Notes under the pieces: model-generated
Database searches by the model: none
Told to the model about the DNA's origin: nothing
The model's input: the letters and a program-made list of their open reading frames with translations, nothing else
Shown here: piece after piece, positions 43,566-51,951 of the stretch
How the letters are laid out: each line of letters starts with the position of its first letter
Numbering within the stretch: position 1 is the first letter of the stretch
NCBI RefSeq assembly: GCF_041153465.1
Contig: NZ_CP154858.1
Location: 2,480,001 to 2,544,000 of the forward strand
DNA from: Thermohahella caldifontis
GTDB taxonomy: Bacteria > Pseudomonadota > Gammaproteobacteria > Pseudomonadales > Oleiphilaceae
Length of the DNA stretch: 64,000 nt
Direction: 5' to 3'
Position numbers and translations under genes: made by a program

Positions 43566-43973
43566 CTACTGCTGGTGCATGTTTCCTTCGCTAATTCCAG
43601 CAAGAACCCCACACGCCTCAACTTCCCGGTCATCGTTGCAACTCGCTCTCAGTGAAACGAGTTGTTTCTCAAGCGCTTGCAGAGCGGTTATCTGCGACCG
43701 CACATGAGAGATGTGATCATCGAGCAAGGCGTTGACGGCGGTACAAGGCTGATGAGGGTCGTCCTGATAGCTCTGTAGTTCGTGAATCTCAGCCAGTGAC
43801 AGGCCCAGGATTCTGCAGCGACGGATGAAGGCCAGCCTCTCACCATGCTTCTCGGTATAGACACGGTAACCGTTGTCCTGCCGATCAGGCGGCGGCAACA
43901 AGCCCTGCTGTTCATAGAAGCGGATCGTCTGTGTTTCGACCCCTACCAACTGCGCCAACTGACCAATGCGCAT
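43566..43973 (-). CDS. MerR-family metal-responsive regulator (right IS copy)
   Basis: Identical in protein sequence to the left-copy regulator: PbrR/CadR-like with three cysteines, 135 residues, same GGAGG-supported ATG. Having two copies doubles the dosage of the regulator and its efflux target. Confidence 0.88.
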   Translation of the reverse strand: MRIGQLAQLVGVETQTIRFYEQQGLLPPPDRQDNGYRVYTEKHGERLAFIRRCRILGLSLAEIHELQSYQDDPHQPCTAVNALLDDHISHVRSQITALQALEKQLVSLRASCNDDREVEACGVLAGISEGNMHQQ

Positions 43974-44004
43974 CAGGTTCCTCCGCAACGGATTCTCTAC
44001 GCTA

Positions 44005-44035
44005 TTGACATTATAGCTACTATATAGTTTTAAAT
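44005..44035 (+). promoter_or_regulatory. MerR-type operator-promoter (right IS copy)
   Basis: Same as in the left copy: TTGACA and TTAAAT at a 19 bp spacing with the TATAG-CTA-CTATA dyad between them. Confidence 0.75.
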
Positions 44036-44068
44036 GAAAACCCGATCACATTCAAGTGGAGTCATATC

Positions 44069-44965
44069 ATGAGTAAAAACTGCGGAGGCCCCTGTGGCGA
44101 CCATGCAAGGCCTGCGGCGGATACCGATATGCAGGCCTCCTCCGAGGCGCCAGGGAGATGGGTCAGTGTTTATGCCGTGCCGAAGATGGACTGTCCATCA
44201 GAAGAGCGCATGATTCGCCTGGCCCTGAACGGCGTTGAGGGGATTCGGGCACTGTCCTTCGACTTGTCGAACCGCCGGTTGAAGGTCGTGCATGACGGCG
44301 AGGCTGAGCCCATTACCGCGAAACTGGCGACCTTGGGGCTAGGCGCCTCGCTTCAGGAAACCGTCGCTGCAAATCCGGAGACCATCAAGGCCGCCGAGTT
44401 TTCGGCAGCTTCTGCTAAGCAAGAATCCGGGACCCTGCGCTGGTTGCTCGGCATCAATGCACTTCTGTTCGTGGTGGAAATGACTGCCGGTCTGATCGCC
44501 CAGTCCACCGGCCTGATTGGAGAATCCCTGGACAATTTTGCCGATGCGGCGGTGTACGGGCTTGCCCTTTATGCGGTTGGACATAGCGTGAAAATGCAGG
44601 TACGTGCCGCGCATCTTGCTGGTGTACTGCAACTGATCTTGGCTGTGGGCGTGCTCGTAGAGGTGGTGCGACGCTTTGTATTCGGTAGTGAGCCTGAATC
44701 GCTGATGATGATGGCGATCGCATTCGTCGCATTGATTGCCAATACCAGTTGTCTGCTGCTCATATCCAAACATCGGGAGGGCGGGGCGCACATGAAGGCA
44801 AGCTGGATATTCTCGGCCAACGACGTGGTGATCAACCTGGGGGTCATCACCGCCGGCGCTCTGGTCGCGTGGACCGGGTCCAATTATCCGGATCTGATTA
44901 TCGGCACCATCGTGGGGGGCATTGTACTTAACGGTGCCAGACGCATTTTGGCGTTGAAGGGTTAA
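44069..44965 (+). CDS. Cation efflux protein with N-terminal metal-binding domain (right copy)
   Basis: Second copy of the CzcD-like cation diffusion facilitator, 298 residues, identical to the left copy, including the MDCPSEE metal site and all membrane segments. Predicted to be under the adjacent MerR-type promoter. Confidence 0.88.
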   Translation: MSKNCGGPCGDHARPAADTDMQASSEAPGRWVSVYAVPKMDCPSEERMIRLALNGVEGIRALSFDLSNRRLKVVHDGEAEPITAKLATLGLGASLQETVAANPETIKAAEFSAASAKQESGTLRWLLGINALLFVVEMTAGLIAQSTGLIGESLDNFADAAVYGLALYAVGHSVKMQVRAAHLAGVLQLILAVGVLVEVVRRFVFGSEPESLMMMAIAFVALIANTSCLLLISKHREGGAHMKASWIFSANDVVINLGVITAGALVAWTGSNYPDLIIGTIVGGIVLNGARRILALKG

Positions 44966-44968
44966 ATA

Positions 44969-45481
44969 ATGCTCATTATTGGCAAAAAGCTCTCGCCGTA
45001 TGCCCTATTGTCCATATCGGGCCTGCTGGCAGCGTCTGATCAGGCCGTAAAATGGCTGGTGCAACAATCAATGGCCTATGGCGAGTATGTTTCGGTGACC
45101 CCGTTCTTTAACTGGGTGCACCTATGGAACACCGGTGCCGCATTCAGTCTTTTTGCGAATGGTGGAGGCTGGCAGCGCTACTTTTTTATCGGAATCGCGG
45201 TAGTGGTCTCGATTTTTCTGATCAAGCTGATCCTTGAAAATCGTCATAAAGGAGAAGCCATCGCTTACAGTCTTATCCTCGGTGGCGCCATGGGCAACCT
45301 GATTGACCGGGTCTTTCGCGGCTATGTTGTGGATTCCTTTGATTTCTATTGGCGAGACTGGCATTGGCCGGCCTTCAACCTGGCTGATATTGCAATTGTC
45401 CTCGGTGCCTTACTTTTCGTTTCCAGCAGCTTGTTGGGTAAAAAAGCAAACACCAATGCCGAGCCGGATGGATCTGACTGA
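44969..45481 (+). CDS. lspA: Lipoprotein signal peptidase (right IS copy)
   Basis: Second mobile lspA, 170 residues, identical to the left copy, catalytic aspartates in NLIDRV and FNLADIA retained. Starts three bases after the efflux gene. Confidence 0.93.
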   Translation: MLIIGKKLSPYALLSISGLLAASDQAVKWLVQQSMAYGEYVSVTPFFNWVHLWNTGAAFSLFANGGGWQRYFFIGIAVVVSIFLIKLILENRHKGEAIAYSLILGGAMGNLIDRVFRGYVVDSFDFYWRDWHWPAFNLADIAIVLGALLFVSSSLLGKKANTNAEPDGSD

Positions 45482-45502
45482 CACCTACGCCTATACAACA
45501 CC

Positions 45503-46792
45503 ATGACCGAACTTCCCGACAACATCCTTCACCTGCCGCAATACCAAGTACTGGGCTGCAAATCAACCGACGACGAAATGCACTTCCAGGTGGACGTGCC
45601 CGATCCCATCGCCTGCGAGGAATGCGGCGTGCAGGGTGAGTTCGTACGGTTCGGCAAGCGTGACGTTCCCTATCGTGATCTGCCCATCCACGGCAAGCGG
45701 GTCACTCTCTGGGTGGTCCGCCGCCGATACACCTGCCGGGCCTGCAAGACAACATTCAGGCCCCAGCTACCGGAGATGGTGGACGGATTCCGTATGACAC
45801 TGCGGCTGCATGAGTACGTGGAGAAGGAATCCTTCAACCACCCCTACACCTTTGTGGCGGCACAGACCGGCCTGGACGAGAAGACGGTGCGCGACATCTT
45901 CAACGCCCGCGCCGAGTTCCTGGGGCGCTGGCACCGCTTCGAGACGCCCCGCATCCTGGGCATTGACGAGCTATACCTGAACAAGCGCTACCGCTGCATT
46001 CTGACCAACATTGAGGAGCGAACCCTGCTCGACCTGCTGGCCACCCGCCGCCAGGACGTGGTGACCAACTACCTGATGAAGCTGAAAGACCGGCAGAAGG
46101 TCGAGATCGTCAGCATGGACATGTGGAACCCCTACCGGGCAGCGGTCAAGGCTGTGCTGCCCCAGGCCCGTATCGTGGTCGATAAGTTCCATGTGGTGCG
46201 CATGGCCAACGATGCCCTAGAGAGAGTGCGCAAGGGCCTCAGAAAGGAGCTGAAACCGTCCCAGAGCCGGACTCTCAAGGGAGACCGGAAAATCCTGCTG
46301 AAACGCGCTCACGAAGTCTCAGACCGGGAGCGCCTCATCATGGAGACCTGGACAGGCGCGTTCCCGCAACTGCTGGCCGCCTACGAGCACAAGGAGCGCT
46401 TCTACGGCATCTGGGACGCCACCACACGGCTCCAGACAGAAGCCGCCCTGGACGAGTGGATAGCCACCATCCCGAAGGGCCAAAAGGAAGTCTGGAGCGA
46501 TCTGGTCAGGGCAGTGGGAAACTGGCGCGAAGAGACCATGACCTACTTCGAGACGGACATGCCCGTCACCAACGCTTACACGGAGTCCATCAACCGACTG
46601 GCCAAGGACAAGAACCGTGAAGGGCGCGGTTACTCCTTCGAGGTGATGCGGGCACGAATGCTCTACACCACGAAGCACAAGAAGAAGGCACCGACTGCGA
46701 AGGTCTCTCCTTTCTACAAGAAAACCATCGGTTACGGACTGCCGGACTTCGCAGAGGAACTCAACTACGGAGTCGATCTATCAACCATCTGA
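45503..46792 (+). CDS. tnpA: ISL3-family transposase (right IS copy)
   Basis: Second full-length transposase, 429 residues, identical in protein sequence to the left copy. One silent base change (GGG to GGA) is visible six codons before the stop. Both copies should be able to act on any of the four IS ends. Confidence 0.95.
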   Translation: MTELPDNILHLPQYQVLGCKSTDDEMHFQVDVPDPIACEECGVQGEFVRFGKRDVPYRDLPIHGKRVTLWVVRRRYTCRACKTTFRPQLPEMVDGFRMTLRLHEYVEKESFNHPYTFVAAQTGLDEKTVRDIFNARAEFLGRWHRFETPRILGIDELYLNKRYRCILTNIEERTLLDLLATRRQDVVTNYLMKLKDRQKVEIVSMDMWNPYRAAVKAVLPQARIVVDKFHVVRMANDALERVRKGLRKELKPSQSRTLKGDRKILLKRAHEVSDRERLIMETWTGAFPQLLAAYEHKERFYGIWDATTRLQTEAALDEWIATIPKGQKEVWSDLVRAVGNWREETMTYFETDMPVTNAYTESINRLAKDKNREGRGYSFEVMRARMLYTTKHKKKAPTAKVSPFYKKTIGYGLPDFAEELNYGVDLSTI

Positions 46793-46850
46793 GGGTGGTA
46801 TCAGATTGATGGGGTGAAGGTGCCCCATCAACCATTAAATCCGTATACCC

Positions 46851-46858
46851 ACTTTTTA
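46851..46858. repeat. Right target-site duplication of the composite transposon
   Basis: ACTTTTTA, identical to the octamer at 34708-34715, directly follows the outer end of the right IS. Confidence 0.9.
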
Positions 46859-46947
46859 AAACAATGAGATGAAAAGTTGGCATCATTCTGGCTATGGACA
46901 GGGTGTCACATCGGGATGACACAACAACTTACCAAGGAGAAATACAG

Positions 46948-47184
46948 ATGAAATCACTCGTCATGGCCTTTGTTGCCGGACTGGTACTGACCACCGCCAC
47001 GACCGTGCGTGCAGATGAAGCGGCCGTGGAAGCTCAGTTCAAGGCGCTGGATGCGGATCACAATGGCGTGATTTCCGCCGAAGAAGCGGCTCAGGAGCCG
47101 AATCTGGTCAAGGTGTTCAAGAAGCTGGACACGGATCAGGATGGTCAGCTGAATCCCGAGGAGTTCAAGGGCTTCTTTGCCTGA
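46948..47184 (+). CDS. Secreted two-EF-hand protein 1
   Basis: A 78-residue exported protein: signal peptide to about residue 22 (TTVRA-D), then two EF-hand loops, DADHNGVISAEE and DTDQDGQLNPEE, with the expected acidic ligands. It should bind calcium in the periplasm or outside. The ATG at 46948 has AAGGAGA upstream. It is about 90 bp from the transposon end, so its upstream control region may have been separated from older sequence by the insertion. A close paralog follows. Confidence 0.8.
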   Translation: MKSLVMAFVAGLVLTTATTVRADEAAVEAQFKALDADHNGVISAEEAAQEPNLVKVFKKLDTDQDGQLNPEEFKGFFA

Positions 47185-47217
47185 TCTTCCTCTCACTGCT
47201 CGTTGGCACTGCGTTTG

Positions 47218-47240
47218 GGCGTCCTTGTGGCGCCTTTTTT
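47218..47240 (+). terminator. Rho-independent terminator after EF-hand gene 1
   Basis: Six-base stem GGCGTC/GGCGCC (one G-U pair) with a CTTGT loop at 47218-47234, followed by T6. Confidence 0.65.
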
Positions 47241-47461
47241 GGTTGTTGCATTTTGAAGACGTGTAACTCATTGTATTGTAAGGAATGTTTTTGGGTGCTG
47301 GCAAAAGTGTCTCCTCCGGGAGACAAAATGCTCCCTGTGTACCACTGGCTGACAGGCTGTCGGACTGATTAACACATTGAATCGCAAGGTATTCCTGAAG
47401 CTGGCATGTTTCCGGCAACGGGGAAGGTGTTCAATCACAACACTCTGCAAGGAGAACACCC

Positions 47462-47692
47462 ATGAAAAAACTGATCGTTGCCTTTATTGCTGCACTGGCT
47501 GTGAATGCTGTGAACGTCTATGCCGAAGAGAGCGTGGAAGCTCAGTTCAAGGCGCTGGATACCGACAACAGCGGCAGCATCAGCGCTGAAGAAGCCGCAG
47601 CACAGCCTGATCTGGCTGCCGTGTTCAAGGAGCTGGACACCGATGGCAACGGTGAGCTGAGCCTGGAAGAATTCGAAGCCTTCTTTGGCTGA
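47462..47692 (+). CDS. Secreted two-EF-hand protein 2
   Basis: A 76-residue paralog of the preceding gene, with signal peptide (VNVYA-E) and EF loops DTDNSGSISAEE and DTDGNGELSLEE. The shared core VEAQFKALD-D---G-ISAEEAA shows tandem duplication. Each copy has its own ribosome binding site (CAAGGAGA) and terminator, so they are separate transcription units. Function unknown; calcium binding is a family inference. Confidence 0.8.
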   Translation: MKKLIVAFIAALAVNAVNVYAEESVEAQFKALDTDNSGSISAEEAAAQPDLAAVFKELDTDGNGELSLEEFEAFFG

Positions 47693-47717
47693 TCCGCTTC
47701 CCGGATTCCACCTGCGG

Positions 47718-47747
47718 ACGGCGCCTTCGGGCGCCGTTTCCGTTTTC
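47718..47747. terminator. Terminator shared by EF-hand gene 2 and glrR
   Basis: Perfect 8 bp stem ACGGCGCC/GGCGCCGT around a TTCG tetraloop (47718-47737), followed by a T-rich stretch. It lies at the convergent junction and could stop transcription from either side. Confidence 0.75.
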
Positions 47748-49086
47748 AGTGGCTGCGCGGTTTGAAATGGGCCGGATCCAGGCCGTAGCGGTTCAGGATC
47801 TTGTAAAGGTCGGTCCGGTTGCGTCCGGCGATGCGGGCCGCCTCGCTGACCACGCCTTCGGTCAGGGTCAGCAGACTGACCAGGTAGCGCCGCTCCGCGT
47901 CTTCACGCACCTGGGCCAGCGTGGGCAGGGGCTGGGCGCCCTGATCGCCGAGCGCATCGGCGACCAGACGGGGGGTGATGACGGCACCGGGACAGAGTGC
48001 CAGCAAGCGCTGGACCACATTCTGAAGCTGGCGGATATTGCCCGGCCAGTGATATTCCACCAGATGCTGCATGGCGGCATCGGCCACGGTGCTCACCTGC
48101 CCGGCCTGTCCCTGCTCCCGGGCCTGCTGAATGAAGTGTTTCACCAGCAGCGGAATGTCCTCGCGCCGTTCCCGCAGGGGGGGCAGGTGCAGATTGACCA
48201 CATTGATGCGGTAATACAGGTCTTCCCGGAACCGGCGTTCCTGCACGGCCGTTTCCAGATCCACGTGGGTGGCGGAGACAATGCGCACGTCCACGTCCAG
48301 GGTGATGTCCGATCCCACGGGGCGGATGCGCTTCTCCTGCAGGGCGCGCAGCAGCTTCACCTGCAGCGGCAGGGGCATTTCGCCGATTTCGTCCAGAAAC
48401 AGCGTCCCGCCGGCGGCCTGACGGAAGAGGCCATCCCGGTTGCGCAGCGCGCCGGTAAAGGCACCCTTGACGAAGCCGAACAGTTCCGCTTCCATCAACC
48501 CCTCGGGCAGAGCGCCGCAGTTGACGGCCACGAAGCCCCCCTGTTGGCGGGGGCTGTGCCGGTGGATGAACTGGGCCATGAGCTCCTTGCCGGTGCCGCT
48601 TTCCCCGGTGATGAGCACATGCACGTCACTGGCCGCCACACGCTGTGCCGTGTCCAGCAGCGTCTTCATGCGGTCGTTGCGGGTCAGAATCTGCATGTCC
48701 CCGGCCGGAACGTCCGCCAGCGAGGGCCGGGCATACTGGCGCAGCACCCGTTCCAGATCCTGGGTATCAATGGGCTTGGTCAGGAAGGCCACCACGCCCC
48801 GCCGGGTGGCCTCCACCGCTTCGGGAATGCTGCCATGGGCCGTCATGATCACCACGGGCAGGGTGCTGTTGAGCTGGTGCAGCCGGTCAAACAGTTCCAT
48901 GCCGTCCAGATCGTCCATGCGCAGATCCGTCAGCACCAGATCGAAGGGCTGCTGCTGGCAGCGGGCCAGCGCCTCCGTGCCGGAGCGGGCCGTGGCGACG
49001 TCGAACTGCATGGCGAAGAGCCGCAACTCCAGCAGGCGCAGCAGGGATTCATCATCGTCCACCACCAGAATGCGAGGCCTGTTCAT
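47746..49086 (-). CDS. glrR: Sigma-54-dependent response regulator GlrR
   Basis: A 446-residue NtrC-type activator. The receiver domain has VVDDDE and the phosphoacceptor aspartate in VLTDLRM. The AAA+ domain has Walker A GESGTGKE, the sigma-54 contact loop GAFTGA (VKGAFTGAL) and FLDEIGEMPLPLQVKLLRALQE. A Fis-type helix-turn-helix closes it (VSEAARIAGRNRTDLYKILNRYGL). With the kinase and lipoprotein upstream it forms the glrK-qseG-glrR order of E. coli, where GlrR activates glmY and envelope genes. Confidence 0.9.
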   Translation of the reverse strand: MNRPRILVVDDDESLLRLLELRLFAMQFDVATARSGTEALARCQQQPFDLVLTDLRMDDLDGMELFDRLHQLNSTLPVVIMTAHGSIPEAVEATRRGVVAFLTKPIDTQDLERVLRQYARPSLADVPAGDMQILTRNDRMKTLLDTAQRVAASDVHVLITGESGTGKELMAQFIHRHSPRQQGGFVAVNCGALPEGLMEAELFGFVKGAFTGALRNRDGLFRQAAGGTLFLDEIGEMPLPLQVKLLRALQEKRIRPVGSDITLDVDVRIVSATHVDLETAVQERRFREDLYYRINVVNLHLPPLRERREDIPLLVKHFIQQAREQGQAGQVSTVADAAMQHLVEYHWPGNIRQLQNVVQRLLALCPGAVITPRLVADALGDQGAQPLPTLAQVREDAERRYLVSLLTLTEGVVSEAARIAGRNRTDLYKILNRYGLDPAHFKPRSH

Positions 49087-49619
49087 CGTTTGGGCTCCGT
49101 CATGTCCTGTTCGATTCGGGTCAGTGCCTCGATGGCCGAGCGGTAGCGCCTGACCTGAGCCTGCAGCCGCAGCTGTTCGCTCCGCAGCGCCTTGATCCGG
49201 GCTTCCCGGGCCAGCCAGTTGCGGGCGGCCGTACGCAGATCGGCCAGTGCCTGGTGCTGTTCGGTACCGGCATCCGTTGCCGGCGCCGGCGCGATGCCTG
49301 CCTGGCTGTCCGGCTGCGGGGCCGAACGGGCCAGCCATTCCTGAATGCGGCGTGTGTCCTGGCTCGCCAGTGCGGCGATGCCTGCATTCAGCAAGTCGGT
49401 GTTCAGGGTATCCTCATCGGCAGACACCATGCCGGTGGCCGGCGGAACAGGCTCCGCCGTACAGGCGGGTGTGGGTGGCGGGTCACCAACTTGGGCTGCT
49501 GTCCCGCCCGCATGGCGCAACCACGGTGAGGTGCAGCCCTGAAGCAGCAGGCCGAGGAGCAACAGGGCGATCAGTCGCCGTGTTGACAGAGCCGGGCGGG
49601 CAGTCGGACGACAAAACAT
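49083..49619 (-). CDS. qseG: QseG-like lipoprotein
   Basis: A 178-residue lipoprotein: basic N-terminus, hydrophobic segment LIALLLLGLLLQGC with the lipobox cysteine, then a proline/alanine-rich linker and a C-terminal helical region (ARIKALRSEQLRLQAQVRRYRSAIEALTRIEQ) likely a coiled coil. Position between glrK and glrR matches QseG/YfhG, which partners the kinase in E. coli. It overlaps both neighbours by a few bases to 49 bases, so the three are one operon. Confidence 0.75.
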   Translation of the reverse strand: MFCRPTARPALSTRRLIALLLLGLLLQGCTSPWLRHAGGTAAQVGDPPPTPACTAEPVPPATGMVSADEDTLNTDLLNAGIAALASQDTRRIQEWLARSAPQPDSQAGIAPAPATDAGTEQHQALADLRTAARNWLAREARIKALRSEQLRLQAQVRRYRSAIEALTRIEQDMTEPKR

Positions 49620-50961
49620 AGGCCTTCATCCATCTCGGGTTCAAAATCAAGGGTGCCGCCGAGCGACTCTGCCAGGGCACGGGCCACATAGAGGCCGATA
49701 CCGCTGCCCGAGTGCCGGGTTCCGGTATCGCCGCGCTCGAATGGCCTGAACAGCCGTGCGGCCTGGATGTCGGTCAGGGGCGGGCCGGCGTTGACAAAGC
49801 GCAGGGTACAACCTTCCGGCGTCACCTGCCAGATGACATGGCAGCGTGTATCCGGGGGGCGTACTGGGTCATGTTGGCAAACAGGTTCTCGAGAATGCCT
49901 TGCAGGGCGACCATCGGGGCATTGAGGGTGAGCGGCGGCCCGCCGATGCAGATCACCAGGCCGCGGCGGATGAGTCGGGGCAGGTAGGCGGTGTAAAGCT
50001 GTTCGATGAGTTGTCGCAGGTCCTGGGTGCGTGCATCGGCCTCATCACCGTGCTGATCCAGGCGGTTGAGCAGGAGCAGGTTTTCGATCTGGCGCTGCAT
50101 GTCCCGGGTGCCCGACTGCATGAGCGAGAGGACCTCGGTCTGGGTCGGGGTCAGCGGGCCGGCGATGCGGTCATGGAGCAGCGCAATCCCTTCCTGCAGG
50201 GTCGCCAGCGGCGTCTTGAGCGCATGGGAGACCTGATGCAGGTACACCAGCTTGCGGGCTTCTGCGTCCAGCAGCCTGCGGCTGGCCTGATCCAGGGTGC
50301 GGGTCAGTTCGCGGATCTCCCTGACGCTGGAGTGGCCGGGGGGGTGCCAGTCGGGTTGGCCCAGCAGTCGGGCGGCCCGGGCCAGTCGTTTCAGCGGCAG
50401 GGACAGCCCCAGCGTGAAGAGCATGACCAGCGCCAGCGTCAGACCTGCAAAGAGGCTCATCAGTCGGGCCGAGCGGGCCTGGTGGTCGTGGCTGTCCCGT
50501 ATGAGGTCATCCAGCGCCTGCCGGGTCGCGGCCCGGGCGCTGTTTTCAAGGGCCTGCAGCGCCTTGCTGCGCAGACCGGCAAGCTGATCCAGCGCGGTTT
50601 CCGGGGTATCGTCGGGCAACGCCTGCAATGCCCGGATCAGGGCGTCCGGCGGTGCCTCCGGGTGTGCCAGACCGGCCAGTTCGCGGGTCTGCTCCGCCAC
50701 CCGGTCCCGGTGACGGCGCACCAGTTGCACCATGGCGTCAGTCTTCAGTACCTGCTGTTGACGCAGTGCCCGTTCCAGCCCGCGCAGGGCCGTGGCAAGA
50801 CGCTCCCGGGCGGCGGAAATGTCGGCCACGCGCCGGGCCGCCTGCTGACTCTGCAGGATCATGGTGTCCTGGGCACGCATGAGATCGCCGGCCAGCCATG
50901 CCATGGGCATGACCGCCAGCATGAAGGCCAGCAAGACCCGCAACCACAAGGGGTGGGACAC
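49571..50961 (-). pseudogene. glrK: Sensor histidine kinase GlrK, frameshifted
   Basis: A membrane kinase with N-terminal signal-anchor (LRVLLAFMLAVMPMAWLAGDLM), a helical periplasmic sensor, a second helix (LFAGLTLALVMLFTLGLSL), HAMP and a HisKA box with the phosphorylated histidine in HQVSHALKTPLATL. The frame breaks after MTQYAP. One base added in the G run at 49854-49859 (C run on the coding strand) restores YAPPDTRCHVIWQVTPEGCTLRFVNAGPPL and the GSGIGLYVARAL ATP-lid motif, ending at 49571. Probably a base-calling error, giving a normal kinase of about 463 residues. Confidence 0.85.
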
Positions 50962-51102
50962 GCCTCTGCTCCCGTATCAGAACCAAGCGCAGAGCATACT
51001 GTGGGCCGCCGGTGCCCGCAACGGACGATCGGCCTATGCAGGGGTTTCCCCTGAGCGGCCCGGATGGGCTAACATGGCGGAAATTTTATGACAGGAGAAA
51101 CC

Positions 51103-51951
51103 ATGCCGGATGCCGTACTGATTCTTTATCATGGTGGACGTTGTCTGGACGGATTTGGTGCCGCCTGGTCCGCCTGGCGCCATTTTCGCCGGACCGGTGA
51201 GTCCGTGACCTGGGTGGCGGCCAGCCACGGCGATGCGCCGCCGGATGCGACGGGCAAGCGCGTGTGGCTGCTGGATTACTGCCTGCCGCGGGACACGCTC
51301 CGGCGCCTGTGCCGGGAGGCGAAGCAGGTCACGGTGGTGGACCACCATGTCAGTGCACTGGAGGATACCCGCGGGCTGGACGCGGAGTGCCCGAATCTGC
51401 GCCTGGAATTTGATCTCACCCATTCGGGTGCCGTACTGGCCTGGCAGCATTTCCACACGGAGCCGGTGCCCGGATTGCTGCGCCATATTGAAGACCGGGA
51501 TCTGTGGAACTGGGCCATTGAAGGCTCGCGGGATACCACCGCGGCGCTGATGGCCCGCCCCTATGACTTCGCCGAATGGGATGCCCTGTTTGACGACCCG
51601 GAGGCGCCGGCGCGATTGCGTGCCGAAGGTGAGGCCATCAACCGCTACCGGCAGCAGATGATTGACCATTACCGCAAACGGGCCGTGATGGGGCGTGTGG
51701 CCGGGTACCGGGTGCCGGTGGTGAACAGCCCGGTGGAAATTCACAGCGAGCTGCTGGGCGAGCTGGCGAAAGGGCATCCCTTTGCGGCGGGCTATCTGGA
51801 CCGGGACGGGCGCCGCGGCTGGTCCCTGAGATCCACGGCGGCGGGTCTGAACGTGGCCGAGATCGCCCGGCGTTTCGGTGGCGGGGGACATCCCCGTGCG
51901 GCCGGATTCTCCACACCGCTCGGGGACGACAACTTCAACGTGGACCCCTGA
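51103..51951 (+). CDS. DHH-family phosphoesterase
   Basis: A 282-residue DHH/DHHA1 protein. The motifs are YHGGRCLDGFGAAWSAW, LLDYCLP, VVDHHVSA (the DHH) and a C-terminal RFGGGGHPRAAGF nucleotide-binding loop. Relatives are oligoribonucleases, pAp phosphatases and exopolyphosphatases, so a small phosphodiester or polyphosphate substrate is expected. ATG 51103 is chosen because AGGAG lies seven bases upstream. Convergent with ygiQ, with a slight overlap if ygiQ is corrected. Confidence 0.85.
   Translation: MPDAVLILYHGGRCLDGFGAAWSAWRHFRRTGESVTWVAASHGDAPPDATGKRVWLLDYCLPRDTLRRLCREAKQVTVVDHHVSALEDTRGLDAECPNLRLEFDLTHSGAVLAWQHFHTEPVPGLLRHIEDRDLWNWAIEGSRDTTAALMARPYDFAEWDALFDDPEAPARLRAEGEAINRYRQQMIDHYRKRAVMGRVAGYRVPVVNSPVEIHSELLGELAKGHPFAAGYLDRDGRRGWSLRSTAAGLNVAEIARRFGGGGHPRAAGFSTPLGDDNFNVDP

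Larger units (their letters stand above)
34716..46850. mobile_element. Composite transposon carrying the phosphite (ptx) operon
   Basis: A 12,135 bp unit: two directly repeated 3,372 bp IS elements at the ends (constant offset 8,763 bp) and a 5,391 bp interior holding ptxABCDE plus debris of two other mobile elements. The outer ends are bordered by identical 8 bp repeats. The inner IS flanks (GTTTGATC right of the left copy, AAAATGTT left of the right copy) differ, as expected when the whole unit moved. It interrupts no gene: the site lies between the lipase terminator and an EF-hand gene. Confidence 0.9.
43479..46850 (+). mobile_element. ISL3-family element, ISPpu12 type, right copy
   Basis: The second 3,372 bp copy, same orientation as the left. 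Its four predicted proteins equal those of the left copy residue for residue. Differences I can see are two bases about 50 bp from the left end, one silent change at the end of tnpA and seven in the 30 bp after tnpA. Terminal repeats are at 43479-43503 and 46826-46850. Confidence 0.92.

Noticed and set aside
34716..46850. The long repeat as a tandem segmental duplication or assembly error
   Set aside because: Copies have exact IS ends with inverted repeats, small terminal differences from each other, distinct inner flanks and a matching outer target duplication.
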